60,000 nt of DNA from Lingula anatina. Lineage: Eukaryota > Brachiopoda > Lingulata > Lingulida > Lingulidae. Under the pieces are notes generated by a model that ran no database searches, was not told the DNA's origin, and saw only the letters and a list, made by a program, of their open reading frames with translations. Each line of letters opens with the position of its first letter. Within the stretch, counting starts at the first letter, position 1. The position numbers were made by a program, and so were the translations under genes. Shown piece by piece: positions 34,801 to 48,200 of the stretch. Location of the stretch: the NCBI RefSeq assembly GCF_001039355.2, contig NW_019775571.1:64001-124000 (forward strand), written 5' to 3'.

Positions 34801-37800
34801 ATATTTATGCAATACTATGCATCTGATGAGGTTTTACATTTGTAAGTGTATATAGAAAACCAAGTATTAAAATGGTTCCAATTACTAAATCAAGATTGCC
34901 TATGAAGTATATGGTGATCAGTAATTGCTATGTTGCCAGCTTCAACTTGACATTTTGCCTGCTCATTAATCAAATGTGCTTTCACATTAATGGATAAAGG
35001 GAGAACAAAATACAGACTTTATGACAGCAACATTCAAAGAGAGAGAGAGAGAGGGAAGTATCTAAGAATCTTTCAAACCAGTGGTACAGTAATCAATATC
35101 ATGCATCCAATAAAGATGAATTAATAAAAGTAGCTGTTATCTTTCTGCTAACTAGAGCAAAGGCCAGCATATCCTGGATACCTGATCAACACTGCTGAAC
35201 ACTAGCAACAATGCTTGACCACTCATCAAACATTTTGTTAACTGAGTCAGACAATTGTCAGCATCTGAAGCACACTAGGGTTTGTGCATACAAGATACAC
35301 TATATGTTGTTCTTTCAGAAATAATAAATCTGTGTTGCGAAAAGAGAGTTCGGATTTCTGTCTGAAACAGACTTGTATTTCTGCATCAGAGAGTCAGTAC
35401 TAGTACATGTTACTTTTTATAACTTGTATTTATAACTAGTTTTAAATGTAATTAGAGAGATTAACATGGTAAGTGAGGGTTCTGACTTCTAAAAAAAATT
35501 GTCACATGATCAAACTACCCAAGTTACATACATAAATGAAGGAAATATAGCTGGTGACCATTTCTGTTTCATCAAGTACTTCAATTCATCATCGCTCACT
35601 GAGAAACAAGCACATATTTGATAAAAACAGTGCTCAAATATTGTGAGCACAAATGCCTTTACAGATCTAAGGAAATGATACGGAACTGGGGTATATCCTG
35701 CAGATATGTACATAAACTAGGCAGAAGAAAAGTGGGTAAATACTGCCACTTCATCAAATATTCGATAACTTTGTGCTCGCACCTGACATCTTATCAAATA
35801 ATGTTTAACAGGCCATAATGCTTCTTTTAAGAAAAAACGAGAGCAAATATAGCACAGCTTATCCTTATTTTATTTGTTGATATGTGTAAACACACTACTA
35901 ATGGCATGTACAGAAATATCCCTTAGTGGTTAAAATCATTATCATGGGTTATAGAAAATGAAAAATATATATTAAACTGTCTCCATGATTATTTCCCTAC
36001 AATTATGAAGTAGGGCCAATTTAAATATATTTTATGTTTATGCCCCAATAAATCATTTCAGTGAGGTCAGTTTACAGGACTCAAGATTTTTTCAGTGATT
36101 GCATTTTTGATCACTCATAACGAAAGATGACTTTTTTGTACTTTCCCAACTACTGTGTGCTATTTAGCTGGGAATGCATCAGTTGTCTCTAAATGTAACA
36201 TGTGTTATCATGCTGAGTTCTGATATACATCCTGAAAATGTTTATAATATAAAGGAGCTGATGTGTTTTAAAACCTACCTGTTTAATCAGTGTATATACG
36301 TACTCCACCTGTGACTTGGCATTGGGTGCATCTTGAACAAAGGCGGCAATGGCATCCATGTGGTTCAGTGTGATCATGAGGATGTCGCGGGGACGTAGAC
36401 ACAAGGACACTTGGTATTTGAAGGCCATGGTCATCAGATCATACAGCTGCAAAACAATTGTGTAAAATAATATTTCATATATAGTACAAATTCATTCTCT
36501 TGACGAAGAATACAGCCAGCAAATGTAACTAAATCTAAATTAAGTTTTCAATTTTACTTATTAAAATATCAAGATATCAATGAACTTGCTGCCAAACTAA
36601 GACCCCATTCCCAAAGATTTTAGATCGATCTATCCCTGTGGGGAGTCTCACTAGATTACTGTCAGCTTAGCCGGCTTAAGCGTCTGTCCTGTCTACTAAA
36701 AGCTCTAAGGGGGTAATTAACTATGGTGTGCGCTCGGCTGACTGCAATTTAGCGTGAACCCCCAGGGAGTTAGGTCGATCTAAATCTCTGGATCGATCTA
36801 AATCTCTGGGAATGCACTCTAAGGCTCATTGTGGCAAATGGCAGATATATTTAAAACCTGGTCAAATTCTTCAGTATCTTTGGTAAATTATTTCTTTGTG
36901 ACAGGGTAAAGGTATTATTGTGTGTGTGAATGCATGTGCGTGTGTGTGTGTGCCTGGGGGGGGGGGACTTTTCAAGAAAAACAGGCAATTCACAGGACTG
37001 ATTCTTTTTCAAATACCTCATAATGTTTAAAATCAATCCCAATGCATTTTCTCCCTTTCAACAAAACCTATGTTTAAGGCTCATTCAATATTCTTTAAAG
37101 AAATTAAAAAAGCAATAAGCCACAAAATTGCTCTTACACTTGACTGAAAAACTAAAGCACTCAATGCCACGTCATACATATTTACAAATTCAGAACAATG
37201 ATCAGTCAACAGTATGCATTTGGGTTTACTGCTAACACCTTGTAAACAACTACATCAATATAGGTCACAGAATATTGAATCTCAATAATAAACTCAAAGA
37301 GAAGGCCAATCTCTGCATTGTTTTCGGTTAATCTGCCACGAGAGCTGTGGACTTCAGACACCTCTGATACGGATAAAGTGCATTGATTTTAGGAAATGAA
37401 CCATGCTGTGAGAAATGATACTTGGTATAATTTCTATCATGCGATCAACACTTTCCATTTACCAAGGCACTAAAGTACTGCTCACTTTCAATAGCTAAAT
37501 ATACAGATTGCTTGACGTTCAATGTGTTTAAAAGTCCCCATGACTTTCAGTGTCCCAGAAGTACAACTGACCACATACACTAAATTGAAGTCCAATTTTT
37601 TCTTTACCCTTGGGTCTAATATATGTTCAGTACTACATATATTCTGATCTTGCAACTGAAGTCTGAATAAATGCAATATTAAGGTATTAAAATGGTTAAG
37701 AAAATGTGCATGTGTCCTGCAAAAATATGTACTAGTACTTGCCAAAATGGTCTGAGATGTGCATTCTACTGATTACTGCCAAAGTGAACAACATTTTTTT

Positions 37801-40766
37801 CTTCAATTTAATTATTTTCAATGGGGTTATCGAAACAATTCCTTGAGCCCCCCTTGTTGACTCATAATACCTTGCTTTCATAAAGTCAAAACAAGAAAAT
37901 ATGAAATTAACACATTCTGTTTATTTGTTGCCCAAGCAGAAGAGTTCATAAATTGGACTTTTGGATGGGGGCCCAGGGAGGGAGGGAGTCCCTTGGGGTG
38001 ACATTACTGTAGAGTCTAATACCATTTTGCACATGTGCAAGCATTTCATTTCTGTGCTGAAATGGCCCTAATGTCATGCTTACACATATGCAGAACTATA
38101 GTCCTGAAAAGTAATACGATCATCAAATATTATTATGTAAACAGAGAGCGTAAATTCATATACACAGGTTAGGGAGAAAAAAAGAGCATTCATGCTACCA
38201 CATTCACAGGCATATTTGAACAAAAGCATTTACATAAATACCTTATCCATACTGGCTGCATTAAGTCGCATAATAGACGCATGTGCTAGACGATCAAATA
38301 CCGTCCTCATGGCTTTGCGCGAATATAGCTCCTGTGGCTTGAACAGCTCTTCCATAAATCTCTTGTTGAACATTGTGGCAATGATATCATGAAGCACTGA
38401 AACATGACACGTTTCATAAATAATAAATAATAATAAAATAGGAAATAAATATCACGTCAAATTTTGAGGTGAAACAAACGTGTATGACTTAAATATATGA
38501 CTAAGCTAAACATAGACTGCATTACAGAGATGAAAGAGATCCTTTTTTTAAAAATCTGGGGACTACAAGTGCCAAAGCCAAGCAAGTCTGTGTGGGGATA
38601 CTGGGGACATAGATATAATACCCAAATACTGGAATAACCAGATAAACCTTGAAGACTTCCATCTCTAAATACATCATGATATCCCTTTATGAGAAATGAA
38701 CTGAAAACAAAATGCTAAGAACTAAATCATGATAAGGCTTGTTGATTGGTTTGAAATGCAATGATTTAAGCAATCAAATAAATCTTAACTGATATATTGT
38801 AAATTTGGTTAAAAATAATCAACTCCTTCATTCAGTGTTTATAAAAAATGCCACAACTATATACATGTTGAGTTACATTGCTTTTCATATAGCACAAAGT
38901 GATTCAAAGTTTCAGGTCAGATGTGGGCAGATGACAACTCAAAACTTCCATTCTTCTTTTCATTTAAACAGAGATAAAATCATGGATATAACAACTTCAG
39001 TACTGCGGAACACACCAAACCCATAAACAGGGTTAGGTATTTATATTATGACCACAGCTGGAGTTGTATTTTTTACCCTGCTATGACTACCAATAAAATT
39101 TCACTGATTGGGCAGCAATCCAATATTGTAATATTTAAAGTAACAGTAACTCAACTACCATTTTTGCTATAGTATACTATATACTTTTGAGGCAGATTCA
39201 AAAACTTGGGTTTAAACTTTGTTAGAGTTCAGGGATTCATCAAATGTTGAATGTTACAGTAATATAAGTGACTAATTTGTTAGACTAACATTATCATCTT
39301 AATCTAGCAGATAACTTACTTCGGATCATGTTATGAGTCATGACCAAGAGAAATGCTCCAGATTTATCAAATCAGGACTGTTGGAAATGGGCAATGTTGA
39401 GATAAAAACAAACAAATCAATAAAATGCTATTCAATATCAAAGAATAGGTTTAATCTTCATATTATGGTAATATCACCATCATAATTACAGATTGCATAA
39501 CACTTTAACTACCTTTTCCGATTTCCCATTATTTTTATTATATATGTTAAATATAATAACATAAACCAACAAGTCATCACACTGCTGAAGAGAGCACATT
39601 TCTTTTTGTTTGGAGTTGTGCTGACTTCCTGTGTAGCAATTTTAACTAAGTGAACAAAATATTCTTATTATTTGGATTGGGTTTAGACAAGGAATTAGAC
39701 AGCATATTTAATTCTTTGGATTAGCCTATGTACAGTTTATTTTTTCCTCTCTGATTTATTTTTGTGTCAATCATTCTGTCATGGTGTAAAAAAGGACCAT
39801 TAACGAGGAATTTTGTCAATCTAGCTAAGTGATTCAAAGTGACTCTTGCTGAATGCAGTCAGATTAATAGACTCACGTCTCCTCCTGGCATTGAAAAGAA
39901 CATAGAAAACCTGGCGATTATACAATTAAGTTCTTTTGAAACAAGAGAAAGCCTGTGAGTCCATGAATCTGATTGCATTCAACAACAGTCTTCATGCATG
40001 GAGTTAGCATGAAAATTCATGCGTTACGGTTAGCACTCCTATTGACGATTCTGATATGTACTGGCTGTGCTGGGGATACTGGGGACATAGATATAATACC
40101 CAAATACTGGAATAACCAGATAAACCTTGAAGACTTCCATCTCTAAATACATCATGATATCCCTTAATGAGAAATGAACTGAAAACAAAATGCTAACGCA
40201 CAGACAGTACATATCAGAATCGTCAATAGGAGTGCTAACACATGAATTTTCGTGCTAGCATGGAGTTAGTGTGGATCAGCTAGGTCGAAGAAATTCATTG
40301 TGGACTGTCCCTTACACCATGTTTTGTAAATATATGCATAAATGTAAAACTGGTGCACTAAAAGACAGATTACACCTACTGCCTGTCTGTGGAAGACTAG
40401 CACTAGCAGTAGTTGTTATATTTTATTAGTGCTGTCCATAAAATCCTATTGAAATATAAACAACCTCCAACTGACCAATACTGCTATGGTTCCGGATAAT
40501 ATTTTTCATTGTCTTAATAGGACTTAACTTGAGTTAACTGTTTGATTTAAGTTTAATACGTATTCTGCATAAGGCCGGAATCTTGATCCAAACACGGCAA
40601 CTGAGGTTCAGTGGCATTGGCACTGCACAAGATTTGAAACCTGTGAATCTTTACCTTTTGCTGCTTTATCCTGGGGTATATTCTGTGCACGTAGTCTCTG
40701 GTCCAATATATACATCATCTCACCACCTAAATTAATGAACAACAAGGATAAACTTTTCAGCGACAT
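31815..40766 (-). CDS. OSCP1: Organic solute carrier partner 1 (oxidored-nitro domain protein)
   Basis: Coding exons, 5' to 3' on the minus strand: 40655-40766, 38242-38396, 36279-36446, 34606-34686, 34045-34148, 33357-33485, 33033-33120, 32416-32546, 32168-32234, 31815-31925. All phases agree; 1146 bases give 381 residues, close to the usual ~380. The protein starts MSLKSLSLLFINLGGEMMYI, as in vertebrate OSCP1 (LLFINLGGEMLYILDQRL). It continues with MFNKRFMEELFKPQELYS, YDLMTMAFKYQVSLC, GEFQLIRQTL, FLKDKVQNSNGRFV and FRLNLFTTDAEEE, and ends with the acidic DDLLDLMDSA. Known of the family: linked to organic anion transport in mammals and to cilia/basal bodies in several animals; it has no membrane segment, so it is a partner, not a carrier. 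The least conserved part (33033-33120, Ser/Gly/Pro-rich) is the linker after LGTNM. It lies 1.5 kb downstream of MVP, in the same direction. Confidence 0.97.
36606..36814. mobile_element. ~209-bp MITE in an OSCP1 intron
   Basis: Left end CATTCCCAAAGATTTTAGAT and right end, read inverted, CATTCCCAGAGATTTAGATC pair over about 25 bases. The right end carries the GATCGATCTAAATCTCTGG motif twice in tandem. No coding content. Confidence 0.7.
36914..36966. repeat. (GT)n tract followed by a G run
   Basis: Interrupted TG units from 36914, then a run of about ten G at 36957-36966, in an OSCP1 intron. Confidence 0.85.
38594..38718. repeat. 125-bp intronic sequence duplicated at 40072
   Basis: Same as 40072-40196 except for one seen mismatch (CCCTTTATG versus CCCTTAATG). 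Both copies sit in OSCP1 intron 1. This copy has no flanking inverted repeats. Confidence 0.9.
40003..40259. mobile_element. Hairpin element with ~65-bp arms around a captured 125-bp segment
   Basis: The arms 40003-40070 and 40197-40259 are inverted complements sharing GCACTCCTATTGACGATTCT, GATATGTACTG and GAAAATTCATG. The loop 40072-40196 is the second copy of the 38594-38718 segment. A second inverted pair (39845-39878 with 39954-39988) stands just to the left. The element is in OSCP1 intron 1, away from splice sites. Confidence 0.8.
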
Positions 40767-42000
40767 TTTGTTAGAGTCACCGCTACTTTCCTACTAGTGA
40801 ATCGCGAAACCTGGGACTCAAACAAAAATGGACGATAGAGGTCAGTGTAGGGCAATGCCAAGACGAGACATGGCAATGTGGTTTGGTTAAGATCAGTTGT
40901 AGGACTAATAACTTAGGTCCTTGGTTAAGAAAACATTAGTTCATTTAGCAAAAGGTATGATGGAACGCAGACAAATGTTCAGTGGAACACCAGGGATTTT
41001 GTCCTTTTACATTTATATTTAGCACTGCTAAGCAGACATAAGTTTAAATATAGCTACAGTAGCTGCAGGAATGGTTTGGAAAATATTTTTGAATTTGATT
41101 TTACACTTATTTTGCCAGAAAAGCTTATACAGAAATACACAATTAAAAAGTAAGTCATGTTGTGAGTTGAAAGTGGAGATTAATGGTTCATTTTTAATAA
41201 AGTAAAAATAAAAAATCAGAAATTAAGGTGCAAAATTAATTGCAATATAAGGGTGCATTATGTTCATTCTTTACAGGGTATTTTTTTCAGAAACTGTTCA
41301 AATTTAAAAACACAATATAGTTTTACAGAAAAGGTACATGTACATTGTTTTATTTATTTTAATTAATCAATGTATTTAATTACAACCACAAAGTGCATCA
41401 CATCTCAACTTTGGTAGTAGTTAATCTAATGAACATCAGATCAAATGATTATAGGAAAGTCTGTCTTTTAATAATCTAAGCCTTAATTTTGAAAATAATC
41501 ATCAACGTGGCAATCACTCTGCTTCATGAAAGTGTACAGCACCACAGCAACCAATAACATCTTTTAGATTTTAACAATGCAACATGATAACATATTTAGG
41601 CACACTCAATAGTATTACAGTATTATTTAAAACAAGAAAGGCAACATATTTCATAATATTAGTTTTTATGGACAGATCAATGTTAAAGAATGATATTTGA
41701 TCAATTTCCCTAATGTAGGGACTTTTGACAACAAAAAACTTACTACAGATAAATGTTCTTTTATCAAACAGTATCACAGGTCAATATATAGGATTTATAA
41801 TATCAAAAAGAAAAAACTGTACAGTATGCACTAAACATATAGAAACAAAATTTCTCATGCATAAGTGGAATGTATAAACAACAGGGTTTGTTATATCAAA
41901 ATATTTCATAATCAAAGATTGCACATTTCTAATAAAACAAGTTAGATATCTGTTGTGTGCAAAACCTTCAGGGCAATTTCAGTAGAAGATATCACTATCT
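40767..42000. other. Intergenic region between OSCP1 5' end and MVP 3' end
   Basis: About 1.2-1.5 kb of AT-rich sequence. It must hold the OSCP1 promoter; no TATA box was seen near 40770-40850. No other gene recognised. Confidence 0.5.
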
Positions 42001-42015
42001 ACATAATATAATGTT

Positions 42016-42021
42016 TTTATT
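42016..42021 (-). terminator. Candidate polyadenylation signal of MVP
   Basis: AATAAA on the minus strand about 230 bases past the MVP stop. Confidence 0.35.
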
Positions 42022-42246
42022 ACTCTCTACATACAATAATGCTTTTTTACATTACTGTAACAGCATTTCTTCTTCAATAATGCTCTAGTTATACTGTATA
42101 TAGGCTAATGTTTGTAGCCAGAATTTCACCCTTTTTTCAAAATTCCTTCATAAAAGGATTGAGTAAAATTAATCAGTTCTTAAAATCTCTTTAAATCTTT
42201 AAGGCTGTCATTCTAATATCAGCCTGTCCAGCAGCTAGTATGTGAT

Positions 42247-45200
42247 TCAATCTTCATCATCATCATCTGAGGCAACTTGTGGAACCCGCTTCATGGGGAC
42301 CATGCTTCCCCCAACCAGGCCATTGGCTGTATTGAACAGATTGATAGGGGAACTGCCATCTGTGATCAGAGTGGACTTCAAGCCCAGTGCCTTCAAGAGT
42401 TTCACCTGGAATTAGGAATGTGAGGGTTAAAATGATGTTATTAACCATTTCCCATGTCAGTTAAATGTTGTTCCTCCCAGTGTTCTGTGACAACTTTACG
42501 AAAACTTTCAACCACACATATACAAAAATACTTCAACACATTGAGAAGAACAACAATTTTATTATATGCATAGTTGTAAATCATATAATCAGCATAATCA
42601 GAACAAACCATGATAGAACTAGCCATGAAATCTACTTGCCTGCATCTCGGGTCCAGAAGTTGCAATGGCTCTGATGGTGTCTGCACCTATGGAATTCACC
42701 ATGTCTTTAAACTTGCCAGTCTCAATGGCAGTCATCTCCTTGGACTTGGACAGCTCAAGCTCATTCTGTTCACGAAGGAACCTGATCTCTGCTTCACGGG
42801 CACTGGTAAGGCGTTCAAGTTCTCCTTCCTGTAAGTAACAATAATTCATGTATATAAATAACTGTCTGTGCAAAATAATTTTGCACCTAGTAGCCCTTTC
42901 ACACAATTGAGTCAAAGAGCAAACTGACCCAAAAGCCAAAATAATCAACACTATCTTAAGAAATTTACACAAATTTATAATCATTACTGGCATTTTTAAA
43001 ATTAAATATATGTTTAAAAAATGAAAATTTTACAACTGTTTTGCATGTCAATAAATACGTATCATTAATATTATCAAAGCCCAGCTTCAATTTTGCTAAC
43101 ATTAGGCATGGGGCCTTAAATAAAATTGCAGACTGAAATCAGTGCAACTTTTTGTATTAACATCTAGTTCACTAAATACTAAGATATAAAACATAATCAT
43201 ACGTACTGCTTCAATTTTCATAGCCTGCGCCTTCAGTTTGGCTTGCTCCACATTAGCCTCTCCCTCTATTCTGGCAGACTCTGCCCTGGACTGTGCCTCT
43301 GCCTTGGCTTGCCCTGTGCTCTCTACGGCAGCACTCTGAGCCTGGAGTTCTAGAAGAGCACGGCGAGATTTCTCAGCCTCAGCTTCATCACTGATCTTTT
43401 GACGCTCCAGGCGACCTTTTGCCTCCTGCTCTAGACGCTCTGCTTCATGTCTGAAAATGATCAAATACAACATGAGACCTTTCTGTATGCTGTTTGTATA
43501 ATATTAGTTCAACAATTGTGATAAATTTCTCTCGACTAAAACTAGCTGACCATTCATCAGAATATCATACTGTATGTGATCATTATACAATGTAGTTAAA
43601 GAAGCACTAGGAGTAGGGCAGCAATACTGGTGGGTGTGGTTAAAATAAAAGCTTTCACAATCTTCACCCAATCAAGGTCTCTGTTACATCTGACATAAGA
43701 CTACAGTTTACCTGGCTGCTGCCTCCTGTGAGTTGGTAGTAATTTCAATGGCCAGTTGGACAGACTTCTGCAAGGCATCTCTAGTTCTCTGGTCCACTGG
43801 TTCCACAGACTGAATATCTATGCTGGTGATGATCAAGTTGTTCTGTTTGAACACAAAGCGATCTCGCACTTTCTTGCTGTCGTCAATTCCAAACACAGAC
43901 GCACGGATAATTTTGGCGGAGTTCTGAAATGGAAATTTGCATTCTCAGTCACTGACATTTTAATTTTAGTGAAATTCTGAGGTTGGGTGAAAAGACTGCC
44001 ATTGAGTGAAAAGACTGCCACTAATTTTCAACAATTCTAGCACTTATATTAAATTTTTTTATCCAATGTCCGTTTTTAAAAACCACCGACTCAGAAATGA
44101 TTGACTCAATCATATTTCTTGAGAAGTATGCCAAACACATTGAGAGACTTACAATGGAGAAAATAGTCCAATGAAGTTTACCTTATGAAAGTCATCAAAC
44201 TGAACTTGTGCCACAGCTCCTCTGACTCTAGATGCAATTGCTTTACAAGCATCGCCAACAAAGTCGGGAACACTGAACAACTTAGCTGCCTCAGTTTCAA
44301 AGTCTTTGTCTCCAGCCTTGGTTGAAATTTCAAAGTGCCTAAAACCAAAGGCAAATTATAGTGCTTTACAAATTCTGCTTTCATTACAATGTTCATACAA
44401 ATTTTTCAAAAAATCTGAATTGTGCTAAACTGTGATGGTTTTAAACCACAAAAGACCCAACTAAGAAAAATAGTTTCCATTGCTGTCTATTTTCTTGTCA
44501 AGCAAGAGTTTTTAAACATGAAAAACAAACATATATAAATACAAAATACACACCAATTATAAGACAGCTGCAGAGAGAGCCTTGCGTGATCTGCCGTCTC
44601 CACCACTATAATATCTGTGCAGAAGTCGGGACCCATGAGAAGGCACAGTGATTTGATAAGATTGGGTTTCTTGGGTTTACCACCAGACAAACTGAGCTGA
44701 GTAAACTGTTCATCTGGACCCAGCATCACCAGATCTGGACCAAACACAACTCTGCAAAATTGTGAAAAATTTATTACAAATATATAACAAGCAACTGTTC
44801 GTCAAGTGAAATTTGAAAACTGTTTGACAAGAAAGTCACAAGACTGACAACAATCCATGAGGCTTCATGGAGATGATTTGTCTGCTTCAAAATTAAGAAG
44901 TCACAAATATAAAATATTATTTGTTGGCAACTCTGTATACATTTATCAATTAAGCATCTGAATGACTGTAGAAATCTCCAAGTCAAAAATCTTTAAATCA
45001 GTTAATCCTCTAAAAAATTCTTGGCATAACAAATACCTTGCTTTTTTCTCCTTGTAATCATATATCTGCACTGCTGCATTGTGTGGCACTCTGAAGGTGA
45101 CTACTCTGGTTTTGTCACGTGTTTGGGTGCTTGCCCCTCTGCCGCGCTCTCCTCTATCAGCCAGTGGATCTTTCCCTTGGGCCAGAAGTGCCTCCACAGC

Positions 45201-48200
45201 AGGTGGCAGCTCCTTACACCACAACTCCTCATCTTGGTTCAACATGTAGGTCTCCCCAGTGATGGCTCTTACCTATAATAAAAATAATTACACTTTGAAT
45301 TTCAGCAAGGTATCTCCAGATATAAATAAAAGATGAGTGCCAGCAGGTCTACACCAGTAACTTTTTGCCCAATAAAACAATTTTATCTGTATTTTTTAAT
45401 TTATTAACTATGGGACCATTCAGAATGAGAAGAGCCGAGTGTTAGCTAGGCCAGGACCTAAATATGGCAGACCTACATGAAAGGAAGACTGCTTAATCCT
45501 GTAATGGTATCTCCGCCTCTCACATGCCTCCCCATGCGTCGTCCCTGCAGGGGCACAGTAATTTAATCTTGGCTCAATTCAACCTGTCAAAGGATGACGC
45601 GTGGGTAGCCATGTGAGAGGCGGAGAGACCATTACAGGATTCCAAAATGCTTTTACATGCCTCTGTTTTGCAATAATGAAACAAAACAACAACTTATATG
45701 CTGGTCCTTGCATTTTCAAATTCAGACAAAAATACACCATAGCAAAAGTGTGACCTTAGTACACATATTTCTATTTTCTTTAACTGATAACTTAAAATGA
45801 CCTTCCAAATAAAAGTGTAACAACTGAGCTAAAGAAATTGATGCCTCCTTGATTAAAGCAAAATTTTCAAGCAAACCCACCTTGCCAGTTTTGACATTTC
45901 TGACATAGATTCCTTCATTTTCATCTAGTGGGATGGCTTGACGTTTGCAGACAACTTCTACTTCAACTGGAGGAACATATTCCTTGGGGCCTCTGATCAT
46001 CCAACGATCTCCAGGGTGGCGCTCAATGCCCTAGGTGTAAGATTATGAATAAGTAAATTTCTTGGCAACAATGCTATAAACACTCTGATAGACNGAAAAA
46101 AGTAGGAAAAAAACAAAGGCAGTAAACCACCATGTCAAAATATTTGATTTCAATTTTATGTTCCCCACTTACCAATATAAAACTTGTATGAACATTTTCC
46201 TATGTTTGCAAATATGGTTATCAAAAATCACTTACTGCCCCAGCATCCTTGAACAACTCTGTAGATCTGAGGATAAGACCTTCATCTTCCCCAAGAATGT
46301 AGACATCTTGGATTCCTTCCTCCAGACTCTCACCAGGCATCAAGAAGAAAGACTTCTCTCCCTACAATGTAAAAAGTGGAAATTCATTGTTCTATTAAAT
46401 TAATATTTTCGTACAAAAAATTGCATGGAAGGCACATTTGTTTCGTACATCAATAGTGAACAATAAATAATACTGCACTTACAAAAACTACAGGTAGGCT
46501 TTTTACATAACTTCACTCACCTTCACTAATTTCTTCTTTCCAAGTTGGGGTTTCCCATCGTCATCCACGGGGTCCAGGATGACACAGTACTGTCTGCTGC
46601 TCAAAGTGGTGATATCAACAACGCCAACAACTTCCTCGTACACTTGAGGAATGTGAGTTTCTGTGTCCGACATCTTGATTAACCACTCCTCTCCATTTTT
46701 ACGCACATTGCCAAAGTCATCCTTGAATGTTCTTATGGCCCTCATGTGCAAAGCTTTCTATAATTGAGAGCAAACAAGGGTTACTTTGTTAATGAATGGG
46801 CTTTCTTTGACATACTGTATTTTTATTAAATACTTTTAAAAAAATTAAGGTTATCAAGTTCATACAAAAATATCACATCACCATGGAAACTGATATTATC
46901 CAACAAGTTCTTTAAGGTCTCCTGTATTGCTTAATAAGCACAACTTCAGCAAGCATGTAAAAAAAAAAAAAAAAAAAAAAAAATTCTAAAGGTTGTATCA
47001 CACATAAATTCTATATATAATAGAAAACAGATCTTAGCATGCTATTAGCTCCACAATAATGAAGACAACAAGATACCTTTTCTGTAAGTACAAAGGCATC
47101 CTCTACATCCACTACTTCCTCATATGCTCCAGGCAGGTAAGCCCCAGTCTTCTTCACTATCCACTCCTCTCCTGTGACACGAGGGACACCATCACGATCT
47201 ATGCACTCTTTGCGTGCACGTAGTTTGCATGCCTGGTTGGGTTTGATAACTGTGGCACGTATTGTCTCCTCTACTGCTACCTCCTTTCTGGGAATATAAG
47301 TTCCTACAAACAGAGAAAACTTGTATGTAGCAGCATGCTTCCCAAGATGTATTTATCTGTTGTGGAGATTACCAAAAATGAAGTTTAGAATAATGAGATT
47401 TTTCATCAAAAATTCAGATTACACAGATATAAGAAACTCACACACATATTTAAAAATAATCACTATATTTTTCTTTAAAAAAAAACAAAAAACTCCGCAA
47501 AATCAAGGTATTGTATTTTGAGAGGAAAATATTTTTCTTAACAAAAATCAGTATGGGTACTATTGGGCAATACCACAATCTTTTAGATCGTAAAAAAAAA
47601 AACTGAATAATCTAAATGATTTTAACTGATTAAAATCACAAATCATTACTCAAGCTGGTTATAACATATAAAATATTACCACGATCTGATCTTACCTGGC
47701 CCCTCAAACAGCCATTCATCCCCAGCTGTTCTTTTCTCACCAGTCTCATCTTCAAAGTCCAAAACAGCACGCAGGCGTATTGCTGCATTTGCTGCAACTA
47801 TTTTCAAGGGTACGACTGGCTGTAAATAAAGAATTTATAAGATACCATCTTCATGAAGAGGATGTATGCAATCAACAAGTGCCTCTATGATAAAACTGCC
47901 CAGGTTTTCTAAATTAGGTTTGCCCATAAAACATAAGTAAAATGATATAATCAATCTTGAAGTAGCTTGTACATTCATTGAGCCATTACAAGCTTCTGAA
48001 TCTGTTAGCTGTAATTTTCAAGAGTATTTTGTGTGACTGTCACTAGCTTTGTACCTGCTTGAGCACCTCCCCTGGATAAAGAGGGAAAGGATCTTGTGCA
48101 AGGCGTATCTCCTGGTCAGCATGCAGCAGCTTGGGCTGTCCACTCTTGTCAAACACACATTTGCCGTCCTTGTCTTTGAGGATAGGGTTTTCAATGACGC

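Noticed and set aside
42640-43206. Missing MVP exon between the cap-helix exons
   Set aside because: The join of KIEA to EGELERL aligns without a gap to vertebrate KAQALAIETEAELQRV, so no exon is lacking.
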